Shown piece after piece: positions 33,300-41,939 of a stretch of 64,000 bases of DNA. This DNA comes from Prorocentrum cordatum. Taxonomy: Eukaryota > Sar > Dinophyceae > Prorocentrales > Prorocentraceae. Numbering within the stretch: position 1 is the first letter of the stretch; each line of letters opens with the position of its first letter. A model generated the notes under the pieces. The model ran no database searches and was not told the DNA's origin. It saw only the letters and a program-made list of their open reading frames with translations. The translations under genes were made by a program, and so were the position numbers. The stretch covers positions 51,001-115,000 of the forward strand of contig CAUYUJ010003681.1 of assembly GCA_963575745.1 (NCBI GenBank), written 5' to 3'.

Positions 33300-34440
33300 C
33301 CCCTCGCCTTGCCCTGGCCCTTAACCTGCATGAAACCTCCGTGCCGAGATGCCCCTACCCCCCCTTCCGCAGCCTCCCCTTTCTTATTGTTTCAGGAAGA
33401 CTTAAGCAGTTGCGAAGCGTCCTGGCGTGCCTATAGGCCTACCAAACAATGTTCTAAGAACTGTTTGTGGTTCCGACGAAATGTTCCTCTACCATTTCTG
33501 GTCGGGACTGTCTTGTTTAAACACCTCGCCTTTATGTTGTAAGAACATTGCTTTGTTACATATTAGGGGCTCTCAGAAAAGATCGTGGTAGGCCTACAGG
33601 AATGTCGCGACGGTCGGTCCCTGCTCAAGACTTCGGGCACGAGTTTCTGGCACCGCTCATGGCACTGGGATGGGAGCCGGCCAGCGTCCGAGCGCGTGCG
33701 TCAATATGTGGCTTCCACAGGCAGGAGACGGGACCCCGAGACCAAATGTCTTTTTCTGCGACGGGCATGTCCCGAAGATTTCGGCCGCAAGGGCCGATCC
33801 TAGTGCACCACTAACGAACCAATTCAGGCGCGCACTGTAAGGTCCGTTCGTTCCTCTGTCGCCGTGGGGAAAGGGGCGGGTGAGGTGGATGGAGAAGCGG
33901 AGCAGCAGGGGGTTGGAAATGGAAGGGGGACTGCGTCCGCAGTTGTTGTTGCTACTGGTGTTGAGGCTTCGGGGGCTTTGCGGAAACCCGCCTCCCCCAC
34001 GACAAAGCTCGGCATGAGTTCAACGCTGCTCTCTCCCCATATTCTGTGCGAGCGGCCCCTTTCTCCTTTTTGTTATGTCTTTTCTTTCGCAAATTGCTTT
34101 CTAGCGTACAGGACGTCCAAATTTGATAAGTGTGGTTTTGCTTGTTTATTCGGTCGCAGCGTTGTTTTTTACAGGGTGCTCTCCCTTTAGCGTTGGCCTA
34201 ATTTCAGGATCGGTGTTTACTCCCGTTGTTCAGGATTGCGCTCGCGCCCCAGCGCGGGGCACACGTCTGAATCATGGTCTTTCGTTGTCATTGTCACCCC
34301 CTCATTTCCCCTCCTCCGCCTTCCCCTGGTCCTTCTGCTCCTCCCGTTCCTCATGTGTGGTGTTGATGCTGCTGTTCCTGTTGCTCCTCTGCATCCTTTC
34401 TCTTCATCCTGCGCCGACCTTTCCTCCTGCACATCCGCAA
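33300..34440. other. No gene recognised
   Basis: Among the least repetitive sequence of the window, yet no frame, RNA gene or element could be supported. Confidence 0.5.
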
Positions 34441-34640
34441 TGTCATCCCCGTATCTGCTTGCGCGTAACACAGTGGAGCTAGTGGGTTCCAGGTCGGCTA
34501 TCACACACCTATGGTACAGACTTGCACACACACACACACGCGCGTTTGGGGCTAGAGAACACGTCAGCGCAAGGGGAAGGGATACGTGAGAGGGGTATGG
34601 TGTCAGATATTGCGCGAGCGCGCCCAGCTTGCCACTCCCC
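34440..34640 (+). repeat. Dispersed repeat, partner of 27400-27620
   Basis: See 27400-27620 for the shared words. This copy includes a short CA repeat at 34526-34545. Confidence 0.6.
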
Positions 34641-34887
34641 CGCTTTCTTCATGAATCCGGCGATATGATTTGTTCAACGCGCGGCCCCAGAGGTCCCGAC
34701 CTATTCTCTGGGTGTGTGTTTTGCCTCCCCGGATCCATGTTTGATGGTCCCAGGGCTGGAAATGGCCCCCACAGGCCGACATCGAGGGACGACGGCCAGA
34801 CTGACGAAGAACATAGCTTCGGAGATCTGGGTATCCTCCCCCCTCCGGCCCCCCGCCCTCCTCCCGCTGCCTCGCCGCCGCTCCCGG

Positions 34888-35055
34888 ATGGAATTCGTGG
34901 TGGCCGCCGACAGCGGGACCCACGTGTACCGGGCGCACGGCCTGGAGCGGCCTGCCCTCCTGAGGTCGCTGCCGCCAGCGCAGGCAGGCAACCCGCACTG
35001 CCTGGCGGTGCACGCCGCCAGCAGCCGCCTGGCCGCGCTGCTGCAGACGGGCCAG
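34888..35055 (+). CDS. EIF2A: eIF2A-like exon 1 (start codon)
   Basis: ATG at 34888 starts MEFVVAADSGTHVYRAHGLE, followed by LRSLPPAQAGNPHCLAVHAA, the first propeller strands. The frame is open upstream but compositionally a CT-rich leader, so this ATG is preferred. The donor is CAG|GCTCGG, a GC donor, which is common in dinoflagellates. Confidence 0.7.
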
Positions 35056-38000
35056 GCTCGGGAGCGAGCGAAGGACGTACACGCCCATGACGCCACGCCT
35101 GGCTTCGCAATTGTACGCCTCGCCCGGGCATCGCGAGGCTGGCCTCGCGCACTGGGTGGGGGGGGGTCGTGCTCATGTGTGCGTGGTTGGGCGCGTGCGT
35201 TCTCGGTGGACTCCCGACAGGTGGGCGTCTGGGACCTCTCCGCGCCGGCCTTCGCGGCCGCGCCCCCGCCCGACGCCCAGGGCGCCCCGCCGCCGCCAGC
35301 GTTCACGATCCTGCCGCAGAACGGGCCCATCTCGAGGAGCAGAACGCGGCACGAACGTCTACTCTGAGGAGGAGGGTGGAGGAAGAGGAGGGAGGAGGAA
35401 GAGGAGGCAGGAAAAGGAGGAGGAGGAGGAAGAGGAGGAGGAGGAGGAGGATGAGGAGGAGGAGGAGGGAGAGGTGGAGGAGGCTGCTCCACTTTTAGTG
35501 GTCCACTTTGAACGTTCCTCGGATCCGCGCTGGAGGCGCCGCCAGGGGGGGCCAGGAGCCGATCCAGGAAATCCGAGTGGAGGTCCGACAGGTGTTGTTT
35601 GTGCTGTTGTGCCGGTGTCGCTGCAGACCTCTCCTGGGGTGCGCTCTGACCAGGATTTCGAGGCGAGTCTAGCCGCTGCGGCGACCTCCCCGCAGGCCCG
35701 AACAGGCGAAAACGAAGCAAGGGTAGCGGTATCGCTTTTCGAATGCCTGCGTTCGTACTGCCGTTTCTTCTCCTCTGCCATCACGCGCTGCTACTTCTCC
35801 CCGCGCGGCTCCTTCCTGGTGACCTGGGAGCCGCTGGGCGCCCTGCGGCGCGTGGAGCAGCCCGCGCGTGGGGACGGCGGGCCGGGGAGCCCGCCGGCGG
35901 AGGGCGGGGCCAGGTCTCGGGGCGGCCAGAACCGGCCGCACGTCAGAGGGGCCCATCGCCGGAGTGATCTTCGGCGCACGGCGTTTCGGGGGCGCAGGGG
36001 GGGGGGAGGGGGCAGATCCAAGCGCACGGGCCAGCATTGTCGCGCCGTGCACGCGGGTCGGTGATTCCCGCACCAGAGGTCACCCTTGCCTAGGGTCGCT
36101 CTTGCGTGTAGCCGACTGGGGCAGGATTGTGCTGGGGCTCATTTCGATCCCGGTTCGACTCGACTTCGGTTTCCGATTTGGATTTCGGTTGCTCCAGGGA
36201 GGCCGTACAAGCCTGCCGATTCCCGCCAGTTCGATTTCTCCTGACTTGGCGCCCACACTGCTGACCTGGAGGAAGGGAAAACCTCATGAGCACAATCTTT
36301 CGAAGCTCCGCGCCGATCTCTTGGATCAGCGCTCGCTGCGCCCTCCCTGGTGGCGCCTCTGGCGCCGCCCCTGGCGTGCTCCGCGCGCCAGGGAGGGGGG
36401 TCCAGTTCCGATCCGCGCGGAGCTCTGAGAAATTTTGTGCATGTCGTTGTTGCTCCTCTAGCTGACCAGGACGTTGAACCTTCCGCCCGCAGAGAGCGAC
36501 GAATCGAAACTGCTTCGACCCACGGCTGCTGCTTCTCCAGGGCGCCAGCGCCCCGGTTTAGTCACGGGTGGCCCTAGAGGTTTTCCACGCACGCGGAGAA
36601 CTTGAGCGTCTGGGCCCTCCCGAGGATCAAAGAAGAAGAAGCTACCAATTCCATTACCCTTGCCTCGTCGTTGCCACGGCTGGAGTTGTCTCGAGATCGT
36701 CGTCGGATCGCACCCCGGGATAGGTCCGTGTTGCAGCGGCTTCGGCATTACGCAGAACCTTCTGGGCCTCCGCGCAGCTTTCTTGGATCGGCTCCGGGCC
36801 TCCCTGACGGCGCCCCTGGCGCGCCAGGGAGGGGGTCGAGCGCCGATCCAAGCAATCCACGCGGAGTTCTGGAAATTTGTTTTCATGACTGTTCTTTGCT
36901 TCGTTTTTTCTAGAGGAGACCGGCGGAGTTCCCGGTGACCCTCACAAAGGACGGGAAACAGAAGCTCGGAGTGAACGTCGACCACCTGGACGGCAACAGC
37001 GGCCTCCTCATCAGGAGAGTGGACCCGGGGCTGGTGGCCCGGGGGGGCCTCAGGAGAAGGGGGCGGGGGGTAGGAGGCGACAGGTGCGGAGAGCCGAGGG
37101 GGTCGAAGGATCGACAGGGGCAGGGGCCGACACGGGCGAGGGATCGGCAGGGGTCTGGACCGGCAGGCGAAGGATCGGGTGGGTGGCGGGCCAGCCCCAA
37201 CGCCCGGGGCTGGCGCCCCGCCTCTCCTGGGGCTCGGCAGAGGGCCCTCCGAGTTGCAGCGGGGGCCACGGAGCTGAGCCCGGCCGGGTCCCGCCGCGGG
37301 CGCGCCCAGGTGGACTCGCACAACCGTGCGGTGCAGGCCGCGCAGGCCGAGGGCAAGGACAGCTCCGAGCCCGCCTTCGTGCTCCCGGGCGACCTCATCC
37401 TGGCGGTGAACGGCCTGGGGGTGAGGGCGGGGGCGAAGGCGCTCGCCGACGAGATTCAGCGCGCGCCGCAGCTGCAGCTGGTCGTCCGCAGCGGGCCCTC
37501 CGGGGCCCCCGCGACGCCGGTCGCGAGACTCTTCGCGCCCCACATCTCGGCGCTGAGGTTCGAGGGAGAAGAAACTGCATGCACGGAAAACGTTCGGCGT
37601 TCCGCGCGGATTTCTTGGATCGGCTCTTGGACCCTGGACCTCTCTGGCGCTGCCCGTGGCTCGCTCCGCACGCCAGGGAGGGGGGTTCAGCGCCGATCCA
37701 AGAACTACGTGCGGAGCTCCGACAGTTTATGTTCATTGTATGCGCTTTGTTTGTTTTTCTAGAGGTGGCCGCCCATCGCCTGGACGTCTGGCGAGCAGCA
37801 CGCGCTGCGCGTCGTGACCGACGAGGTGCAGGTGCTGCACGGGCGCACCCTGCAGCTGCTGCGGCGCATTCAGGTGGACAACGTGTCGCAGCTGTCCGTG
37901 TCGCCCAGGTGGCAGGAGGAGGGCTCCAGGAGACAGCCGCTGGCGGTCTGGAGCCCCGCCGGCAACAGCAGCCAGCCGGCCATGGTCAGGGTTTTCACCG

Positions 38001-41000
38001 ACCTGGGCAAGGGGGCTCAGCCGGCGCTGACCAAGTCGTTCTTTTGGGAGGCGGCCTGGGTGACCATGCGGTGGGACCCCTGCGACGGCACCGACGTGGT
38101 CCTGCTGATCCACTCCTCCGAGCTGACGGATGCCGACATAGGCGGCGGAACGCTGCACGGCCACGGCGGCATTGGGCTGTACCTGCTGCGCTCGGAGGAG
38201 CTCGTGGAGCCCATTGCCGCGCTGATCGGGATCAGCCAGGCGTCCCTCCTCCTCCTCCTCCTCCTCCTCCTCCTCCTCCTTCGCGGCGAGATCGACCGGG
38301 CCAGACACAAAGTATATCACGCACAGAGGTGGGCCGAGAGCGCCAGCCCTGCCCGTCTCGAGGCCCCGCGCCTGCTCTCCCTCGGCGCGGGCACGCCGCG
38401 AGGGAAGGAGGGCACACGCGCTCGGCCCACCTCCGTGCGTGATATTTCTGTTTCTGGCCCCAGTCGGCCTGCGAGGGCCCCACGGCTCGAGAGCGCCTCC
38501 CGTAGTTGCTCTTGCGGTCGGCGCCAAAGGTGTCAGGGCTCTCGCACTCCTCCTCCTCCTCCTCCTCCTCCTCCTCCTCCTCCTCCTCCTCCTCCTCCTC
38601 CTCGTCCTCCTTTTGCTCCTCCTCCTCCTCTTGCTCCTCCTCCTCCTCCTGCTCTTGGGTCGGGCGTGTCCCCCTACAGGCGTAGTTTGGACGAAAATAT
38701 TAGAATGATAGAGCGGGAGTCAAGCAGATTTCAAAGATGATAGAAGAATCCCCCCTGATCGAAAATGATAGAAACAGTCACCTGCTCCTCCTCAGGATGG
38801 CGCCGTGCTGGACGCCCAGTGGTGTCCGGCGGACCGCGCCAACACGCGGAATCTGGTCGCGCTGCAGGGCCCGCAGCCCGCGCTGGTCTCGGTCTTCTCC
38901 TACCTCAGGCCGGGACAGACGCAATCGGCAAGTCTGGCCTGTCCCTCCACAGGAAGAATATCGAAACATAGTCAAAGCACAGTATGGGGTGGCTTCTTGT
39001 TCGAGTATGTTGGACCTTTGTTTGGAGCATGTTTTTTGCTATGTTTCATTTGTCATCCAAAGTCTGCCTGTGGGGAGACACGCCGGACCTAACACAATCA
39101 CGGGCTGGCGATTTTCTATCTTCCGCTGCCGGCATGGCAGAGGGCACAGGCGTTGCCGCACTGCCGCGCTCTGCTGTGCCCTTTCCCCCCTTCTGGGGGA
39201 GGGGGGAGCAAGGGGAGCGGAGGAGGAGGAGGAGGAGGAGGAGGAGGAGGAGGAGGAGGAGGAGGAGGAGGAGGAGGAGGAGGGGGAGGAGGAGGAGGAG
39301 CAGGAGGAGGAGGAGGAAGAAGAGTGGAATGAGGGAAACAGTGGCAGGAGGAAGTCGAAGGTGGACGCGGAGGAGGACGGGGGACGGGGTCGAGAGAGGA
39401 GGACCAGAAGGAGCAGCAGCAGCAGCAGTGGGAGTAGGAGGGCCAGGAGGGTGAGGCGGAGTAAGGAGGAGGAGCTTCTTTTTCTGTTGCAAGTCGTCTG
39501 GTGGAAAGTTCGTCTACACATGACGCGCCGAACGTTGAGCCATTTGATGAGTTGCCCTCTCCAGGCCGCCCGCTCTCCGACTCCGCGTAGGCCCCAGAGG
39601 GCACCATCGCCTGGACCCGATACAGGCCCGGTGCTCGAAAGGACATGTCATGTTCAAGCTTCCGTTCCTGCGATGTATGCGATCCCGAGAGCTCGTGGGC
39701 GAAAAACACATCTGCATCCCCGGCCTACGGATATGGACATGTTCGCCGCTCGTGAAACACAGGGCAACGGGGGCATAGACGGTCTGAACGGGAGACGCCG
39801 CTTTGCCCCAACACTTCACGAGACAAGGTTGGTCCGAGCCGGAGCCGTCCAGCCCAGTCGATGCCACAAGCTGTCCTTATGCTACATTTGTCTTTGGCTC
39901 TGGGTGAGAAGGGAATGCCCTGTGCCTGACGACAGTATCCCTGGCGCTTCCTGCACTGCCTTCACTGGGGCGAGAACACGATCAAAGGCAGGGGTGGAAT
40001 CGCGATCAGCCGCTGGAATCTCCTGGCCGAAAACCAGGGGTCACGCCCATCAGCATCGAAGGACAGTGTTGACAAGGGGTACGTTTGTGATGGGAATGTC
40101 GATTGTGGAAATCACCGTGGTGATGTCAGTGGTGATGGTGACCACCCGTGTCAATGGCTCTGGTGATCTGCCCTTCTCCCCTCACGTCGCGCCTCTTCTC
40201 GTTCCCTTCCCTCGTGCCTCTGCGGCTATGCTATGCCTGCGCAGGTGTGAAGCGACAACCGGACCATCACGCTGCACCTCCTCGCCTCGCCCTTCCTCTC
40301 TTCAAAATGAGCGTTGGGGTAAAAACGACGTGGACGTAATCTTCCAAGCGCCGAGCTTAGCGTGCTCGTCCACCAGGTTGCTGCCATCATTTCCCCACCA
40401 GATAATGCATTTCGGGTCGGCGTCGGCCGCCGCGGCATGGACCAAGGTTTTGTTCACGATGAAGCCCGTGGGAGTGAAAGTGCGCCCAGAGCGCCGCCGT
40501 GGTTCCTCGCCTGCCCCTAGTTCCCTGCGCAGGCAGTGCACCCTTGCCCTTGCAGTCGGCGCGGGGCTCGAGTGCCACAGAGTATAAAGATGGCCCATTC
40601 CTCGCCACCGCGCGACGATTGTCTCGATGCCACCTCGTGCGGCACCTTCCTACGAGAAGCACTCTGCTCCATCCTGTTATCGCTCACTTTGCAGTCGAAC
40701 AGCCCCTGCACTGGGGCTCTGGCAAGCCGGGGAACATGGCAGCGCCGTCGGTGAAGATCAATCTAGTGAGAAAGCCGTCGGCCGTCCAGTGGATCCACAG
40801 CGCCTCAACTCGATAGACAGCCAGGGAGGGATAGGTAACGCAGGGTTGGGGAGGTCACGAACCTCGCCAGCGTCTTGGCACCAGCCGGCCTGCTCGCGCG
40901 CCCAGCTCCGCCATTCCCAAGCAGTATTGTCGCGCCGCCACATGGCATGAACAGGGTACGCCACGACCAAGGTGGGAGAGCGTGCCAGTGCTCCCTGGCA

Positions 41001-41936
41001 CTGGGGGCATGCGTATCGCTCGGTCATCCATCGGGCGGCTAGCTGAGCAAGCCTGCGGCCATGCGCATCTGACACCACGGCACTACGGCCTTCATGGAGC
41101 GTCAGGCCCGGTTGCCCCATGCCGCCCTCGTTTTTTCTGAGCAGCGGCGTAGCGCTAGCCGATGGATTGGCAGACGCCCTACTCGTTGGACTCCCGTGGC
41201 TGGCACACCCTCCCATGAGTAGCAAAAGCCAGTCGGCCCGACGAGCGGATGGTGGCCTGCATGGCGCCATGGCGTACTGCTGCAGGCGGGAGTCGTATGA
41301 GGTCGCAGACGGCACCGTCGCCACTCCTGAATTGTGTGATGGCAGCAAGCTCCTCGTCAGTGCGACACAAAGCAGGCGGCACCGACACATGTGTTGGCGT
41401 TTTGGCGCGAAGCCAGCATTTCCGTGGTGCTGATGCCCGCGCACACTGACCATTAGAGCGTAGATATTGTAGCCCCCACGCTCCGGACAGTCGCCGTGTT
41501 AGCCGCAAACGGCGGGTGAGCTACACGCTTTCGGGGAGGACGAGAACAAGGAGGAGGAGGAGGAGGAGGAGGAGGAGGAGGAGAACAAGTTAGGACGGGG
41601 AGATCTGGAGGGGGAGGCTTATGGATGGGAAGAAGGGGGGATAAGGAGGAGAAGGAGGAGGAGGAGGAGCAAGAGGAGGAGAAGGACGAGGAGGAAGAGG
41701 AGGAAGAGGAGGAGATGACTCGGGAGGATCAGGACGACGAGGGGAAGAGGAGGATGATGATGAGTAGCGGGAGTACGAGGATGAGGGGGAGCAGAAGGAA
41801 GGAGGGGACGGAAAGAAGCGGTGGTTTTGGCCGCCCCAGCCAGGGGGAACGCCGCCACAGTGCCCCAGCGGATCGACCTGGGCCGCTTCGGTGTGCGGAA
41901 CAGCCTGGCCTGGGACGCACACGGGCGCTCGCTCAG
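34888..41936 (+). CDS. EIF2A: eIF2A-like translation initiation factor with a PDZ insertion (exons 1-8; 3' part not found)
   Basis: Eight exons join in one open frame: 34888-35055, 35221-35336, 35722-35913, 36916-37033, 37310-37557, 37765-38239, 38796-38908 and 41844-41936. They encode a WD-like beta-propeller as in eIF2A, which binds initiator tRNA and the 40S subunit in non-canonical initiation. Diagnostic stretches are CYFSPRGSFLVTWEPLG, RWPPIAWTSGEQHALRVVTD, TKSFFWEAAWVTMRWDP, DGAVLDAQWCPA and IDLGRFGVRNSLAWDAHGRS, which match eIF2A blades in order. Exons 4-5 add a PDZ-like domain absent from the usual factor. Introns 1, 6 and 7 have GC donors; intron 2 seems to have GA; introns 3-5 have GT. 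Introns 2, 3, 5 and 7 are phase 2 at AG|G. The C-terminal third and stop were not identified. Exons 2-3 and the end of exon 8 are less certain than the rest. Confidence 0.8.
35221..35336 (+). CDS. EIF2A: eIF2A-like exon 2
   Basis: Follows CCCGACAG at 35220. Reads VGVWDLSAPAF, an Ala/Pro-rich loop, then AFTILPQNGPIS. The 3' end at TCGAG|GAGC (GA donor) keeps the frame into exon 3 but is provisional. Confidence 0.65.
35495..35721 (-). mobile_element. Introner-like hairpin element A (reverse orientation), in intron 2
   Basis: Reverse-complemented, 35515-35580 reads TTTCCTGGATCGGCTCC, a GGCGGCGCC centre and GCGGATCCGAGG, matching the hairpin core of copies B-D. Further along, GGGGTGCGCTCTGACCAGGA and TTCGAGGCGA (35636-35670) match, in reverse complement, the GATCTCGAGACAACTCC / GGGGTGCGATCCGACGACGA part of copy C (36680-36720). 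So A and C are the same element inserted in opposite orientations. Confidence 0.65.
35722..35913 (+). CDS. EIF2A: eIF2A-like exon 3
   Basis: Contains AITRCYFSPRGSFLVTWEPL, matching the eIF2A signature in which a strand ends in SP-G-x-L-x-T-W. The acceptor at CAAG|G (35721) is provisional because 18 poorly conserved residues precede the match. The donor GGCCAG|GTCTCG is phase 2 and joins exon 4 in frame (A-R-R-P-A-E-F). Confidence 0.65.
36290..36465 (+). mobile_element. Introner-like hairpin element B, in intron 3
   Basis: GATCTCTTGGATCAGCGCTC (36320), a GGCGCC-rich centre, CGCGCCAGGGAGGGGGG and CAGTTCCGATCCGCGCGGAG, then a T-rich tail ending in CTCCTCTAG at 36463. Same layout as C and D, but the stem has mutated. 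Confidence 0.65.
36620..36915 (+). mobile_element. Introner-like hairpin element C, supplies the 3' splice site of intron 3
   Basis: CTTGGATCGGC (36783) and GCCGATCCAAG (36842) are exact reverse complements around CCTCCCTG and CAGGGAGG arms and a GGCGCC centre. A T-rich tail, TTCGTTTTTTCTAGAG, ends exactly at the start of exon 4. The element thus carries its own acceptor, the defining feature of introners. Confidence 0.7.
36916..37033 (+). CDS. EIF2A: eIF2A-like exon 4: first half of PDZ-like domain
   Basis: Reads RPAEFPVTLTKDGKQKLGVN then VDHLDGNSGLLIRRVDPGL. The K-x-G-x-K-L-G-V-x-V-D-H pattern is what I know from PDZ-like domains of dinoflagellate proteins. The donor CTG|GTGGCC is phase 0. 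The domain has no counterpart in eIF2A of other eukaryotes that I know of. Confidence 0.7.
37310..37557 (+). CDS. EIF2A: eIF2A-like exon 5: second half of PDZ-like domain
   Basis: Follows GCGCCCAG. Reads VDSHNRAVQAAQAEGKD, then LPGDLILAVNGLGVRAGAKA and LADEIQRAPQLQLVVRSG. The GD-I-x-A-V-N-G motif and the final beta strand are typical of PDZ. With exon 4 the join gives VDPGL-VDSHNRA, as expected across the domain. An Ala/Pro linker leads back into the propeller. The donor GCTGAG|GTTCGAG is phase 2. Confidence 0.75.
37558..37764 (+). mobile_element. Introner-like element D, forming all of intron 5
   Basis: A 207-base intron that is essentially one element: GGATTTCTTGGATCGGCTC (37603), a GGCGCTGCC centre, CGCCAGGGAGGGGGGTTCAG, GCGCCGATCCAAG, and a T-rich tail TTTGTTTTTCTAGAG. 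GAGG occurs at both junctions. Splicing GAG|GTTCGAG with CTAGAG|G keeps the frame (A-L-R-W-P-P). Confidence 0.75.
37765..38239 (+). CDS. EIF2A: eIF2A-like exon 6: main propeller exon
   Basis: The longest exon (158 codons). Reads RWPPIAWTSGEQHALRVVTD, EVQVLHGRTLQLLRRIQV, then QPLAVWSPAGNSSQPAMVRV, TKSFFWEAAWVTMRWDP and TDVVLLIHSSELTDADIGG. The order matches eIF2A (S-W-S-x-D-E ... V-x-N-E-V-x-F ... V-A-V-Y-V-P ... K-S-F-F-x-A-D-x-V-T-M-x-W). It ends at CAG|GCGTCC (GC donor) before a CTC tract. Confidence 0.85.
38245..38282. repeat. (CTC)n tract in intron 6
   Basis: Short CTC run right behind the exon 6 donor. Confidence 0.95.
38293..38467. mobile_element. Fold-back element in intron 6
   Basis: Left arm 38293-38343 and right arm 38418-38467 are imperfect inverted repeats of about 50 bases. 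The inner parts pair best: ATATCACGCACAGAGGTGGG against CCCACCTCCGTGCGTGATAT (one mismatch); further out GGGCCAGACACA faces TGTTTCTGGCCC. The 75-base centre has no frame. It looks like a MITE or fold-back element, distinct from elements A-D. Confidence 0.8.
38548..38655. repeat. (CTC)n tract in intron 6
   Basis: About 100 bases of CTC repeat with CTG and CTT variants. Confidence 0.95.
38796..38908 (+). CDS. EIF2A: eIF2A-like exon 7
   Basis: Starts after CTCCTCCTCAG. Reads DGAVLDAQWCPADRANTRNL then VALQGPQPALVSVFSYL, aligning with the eIF2A blade G-P-I-Y-D-V-x-W and A-x-A-T-I-F-N-L. The donor CTCAG|GCCGGG is GC, phase 2. Confidence 0.8.
39215..39335. repeat. (GGA)n tract
   Basis: About 115 bases of GGA repeat inside intron 7. 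Confidence 0.95.
40760..41510 (-). pseudogene. Possible decayed coding region inside intron 7
   Basis: Minus-strand frames read EELAAITQFRSGDGAVCDLI then RLPPAAVRHGAMQATIRSSG (41380-41230) and, in another frame, RRLAQLAARWMTERYACPQC and RRDNTAWEWRSWAREQAGW (41060-40870). Mixed composition and neighbouring frames suggest an old gene or element ORF with frameshifts. I do not recognise the family. Confidence 0.3.
41540..41790. repeat. GGA/GAG-rich purine tract
   Basis: Pure GGA at 41548-41584, then degenerate purine repeat up to about 41720 and GAT-like words to 41790. Confidence 0.9.
41844..41936 (+). CDS. EIF2A: eIF2A-like exon 8
   Basis: After CAGCCAG (41843) the frame reads GNAATVPQRIDLGRFGVRNS then LAWDAHGRSLS. 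It matches the eIF2A blade V-F-D-F-G-T-G-P-R-N-x-x-x-x-S-P-H-G. The 3' end is uncertain because the sequence runs into a CT-rich stretch; no later exon could be recognised. Confidence 0.7.
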
Positions 41937-41939
41937 TTT

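Larger units (their letters stand above)
38909..41843 (+). other. Intron 7 of the eIF2A-like gene (2.9 kb)
   Basis: GC donor at 38909 and AG at 41842-41843 join exons 7 and 8 in frame. The intron holds a GGA tract (39215-39330), purine-rich DNA (41540-41790) and, on the minus strand at 40760-41500, a decayed coding-like stretch. No other gene in it is supported. Confidence 0.55.

Noticed and set aside
36140-36165. B-box-like GGTTCGACTC, possible tRNA gene
   Set aside because: No cloverleaf could be folded around it, and it lies in an intron with other TTCGA words.
38737-40587. 616-residue open frame starting behind the CTC tract
   Set aside because: It runs in a different frame through exon 7 of the eIF2A-like gene and then through a GGA tract; no domain is seen.
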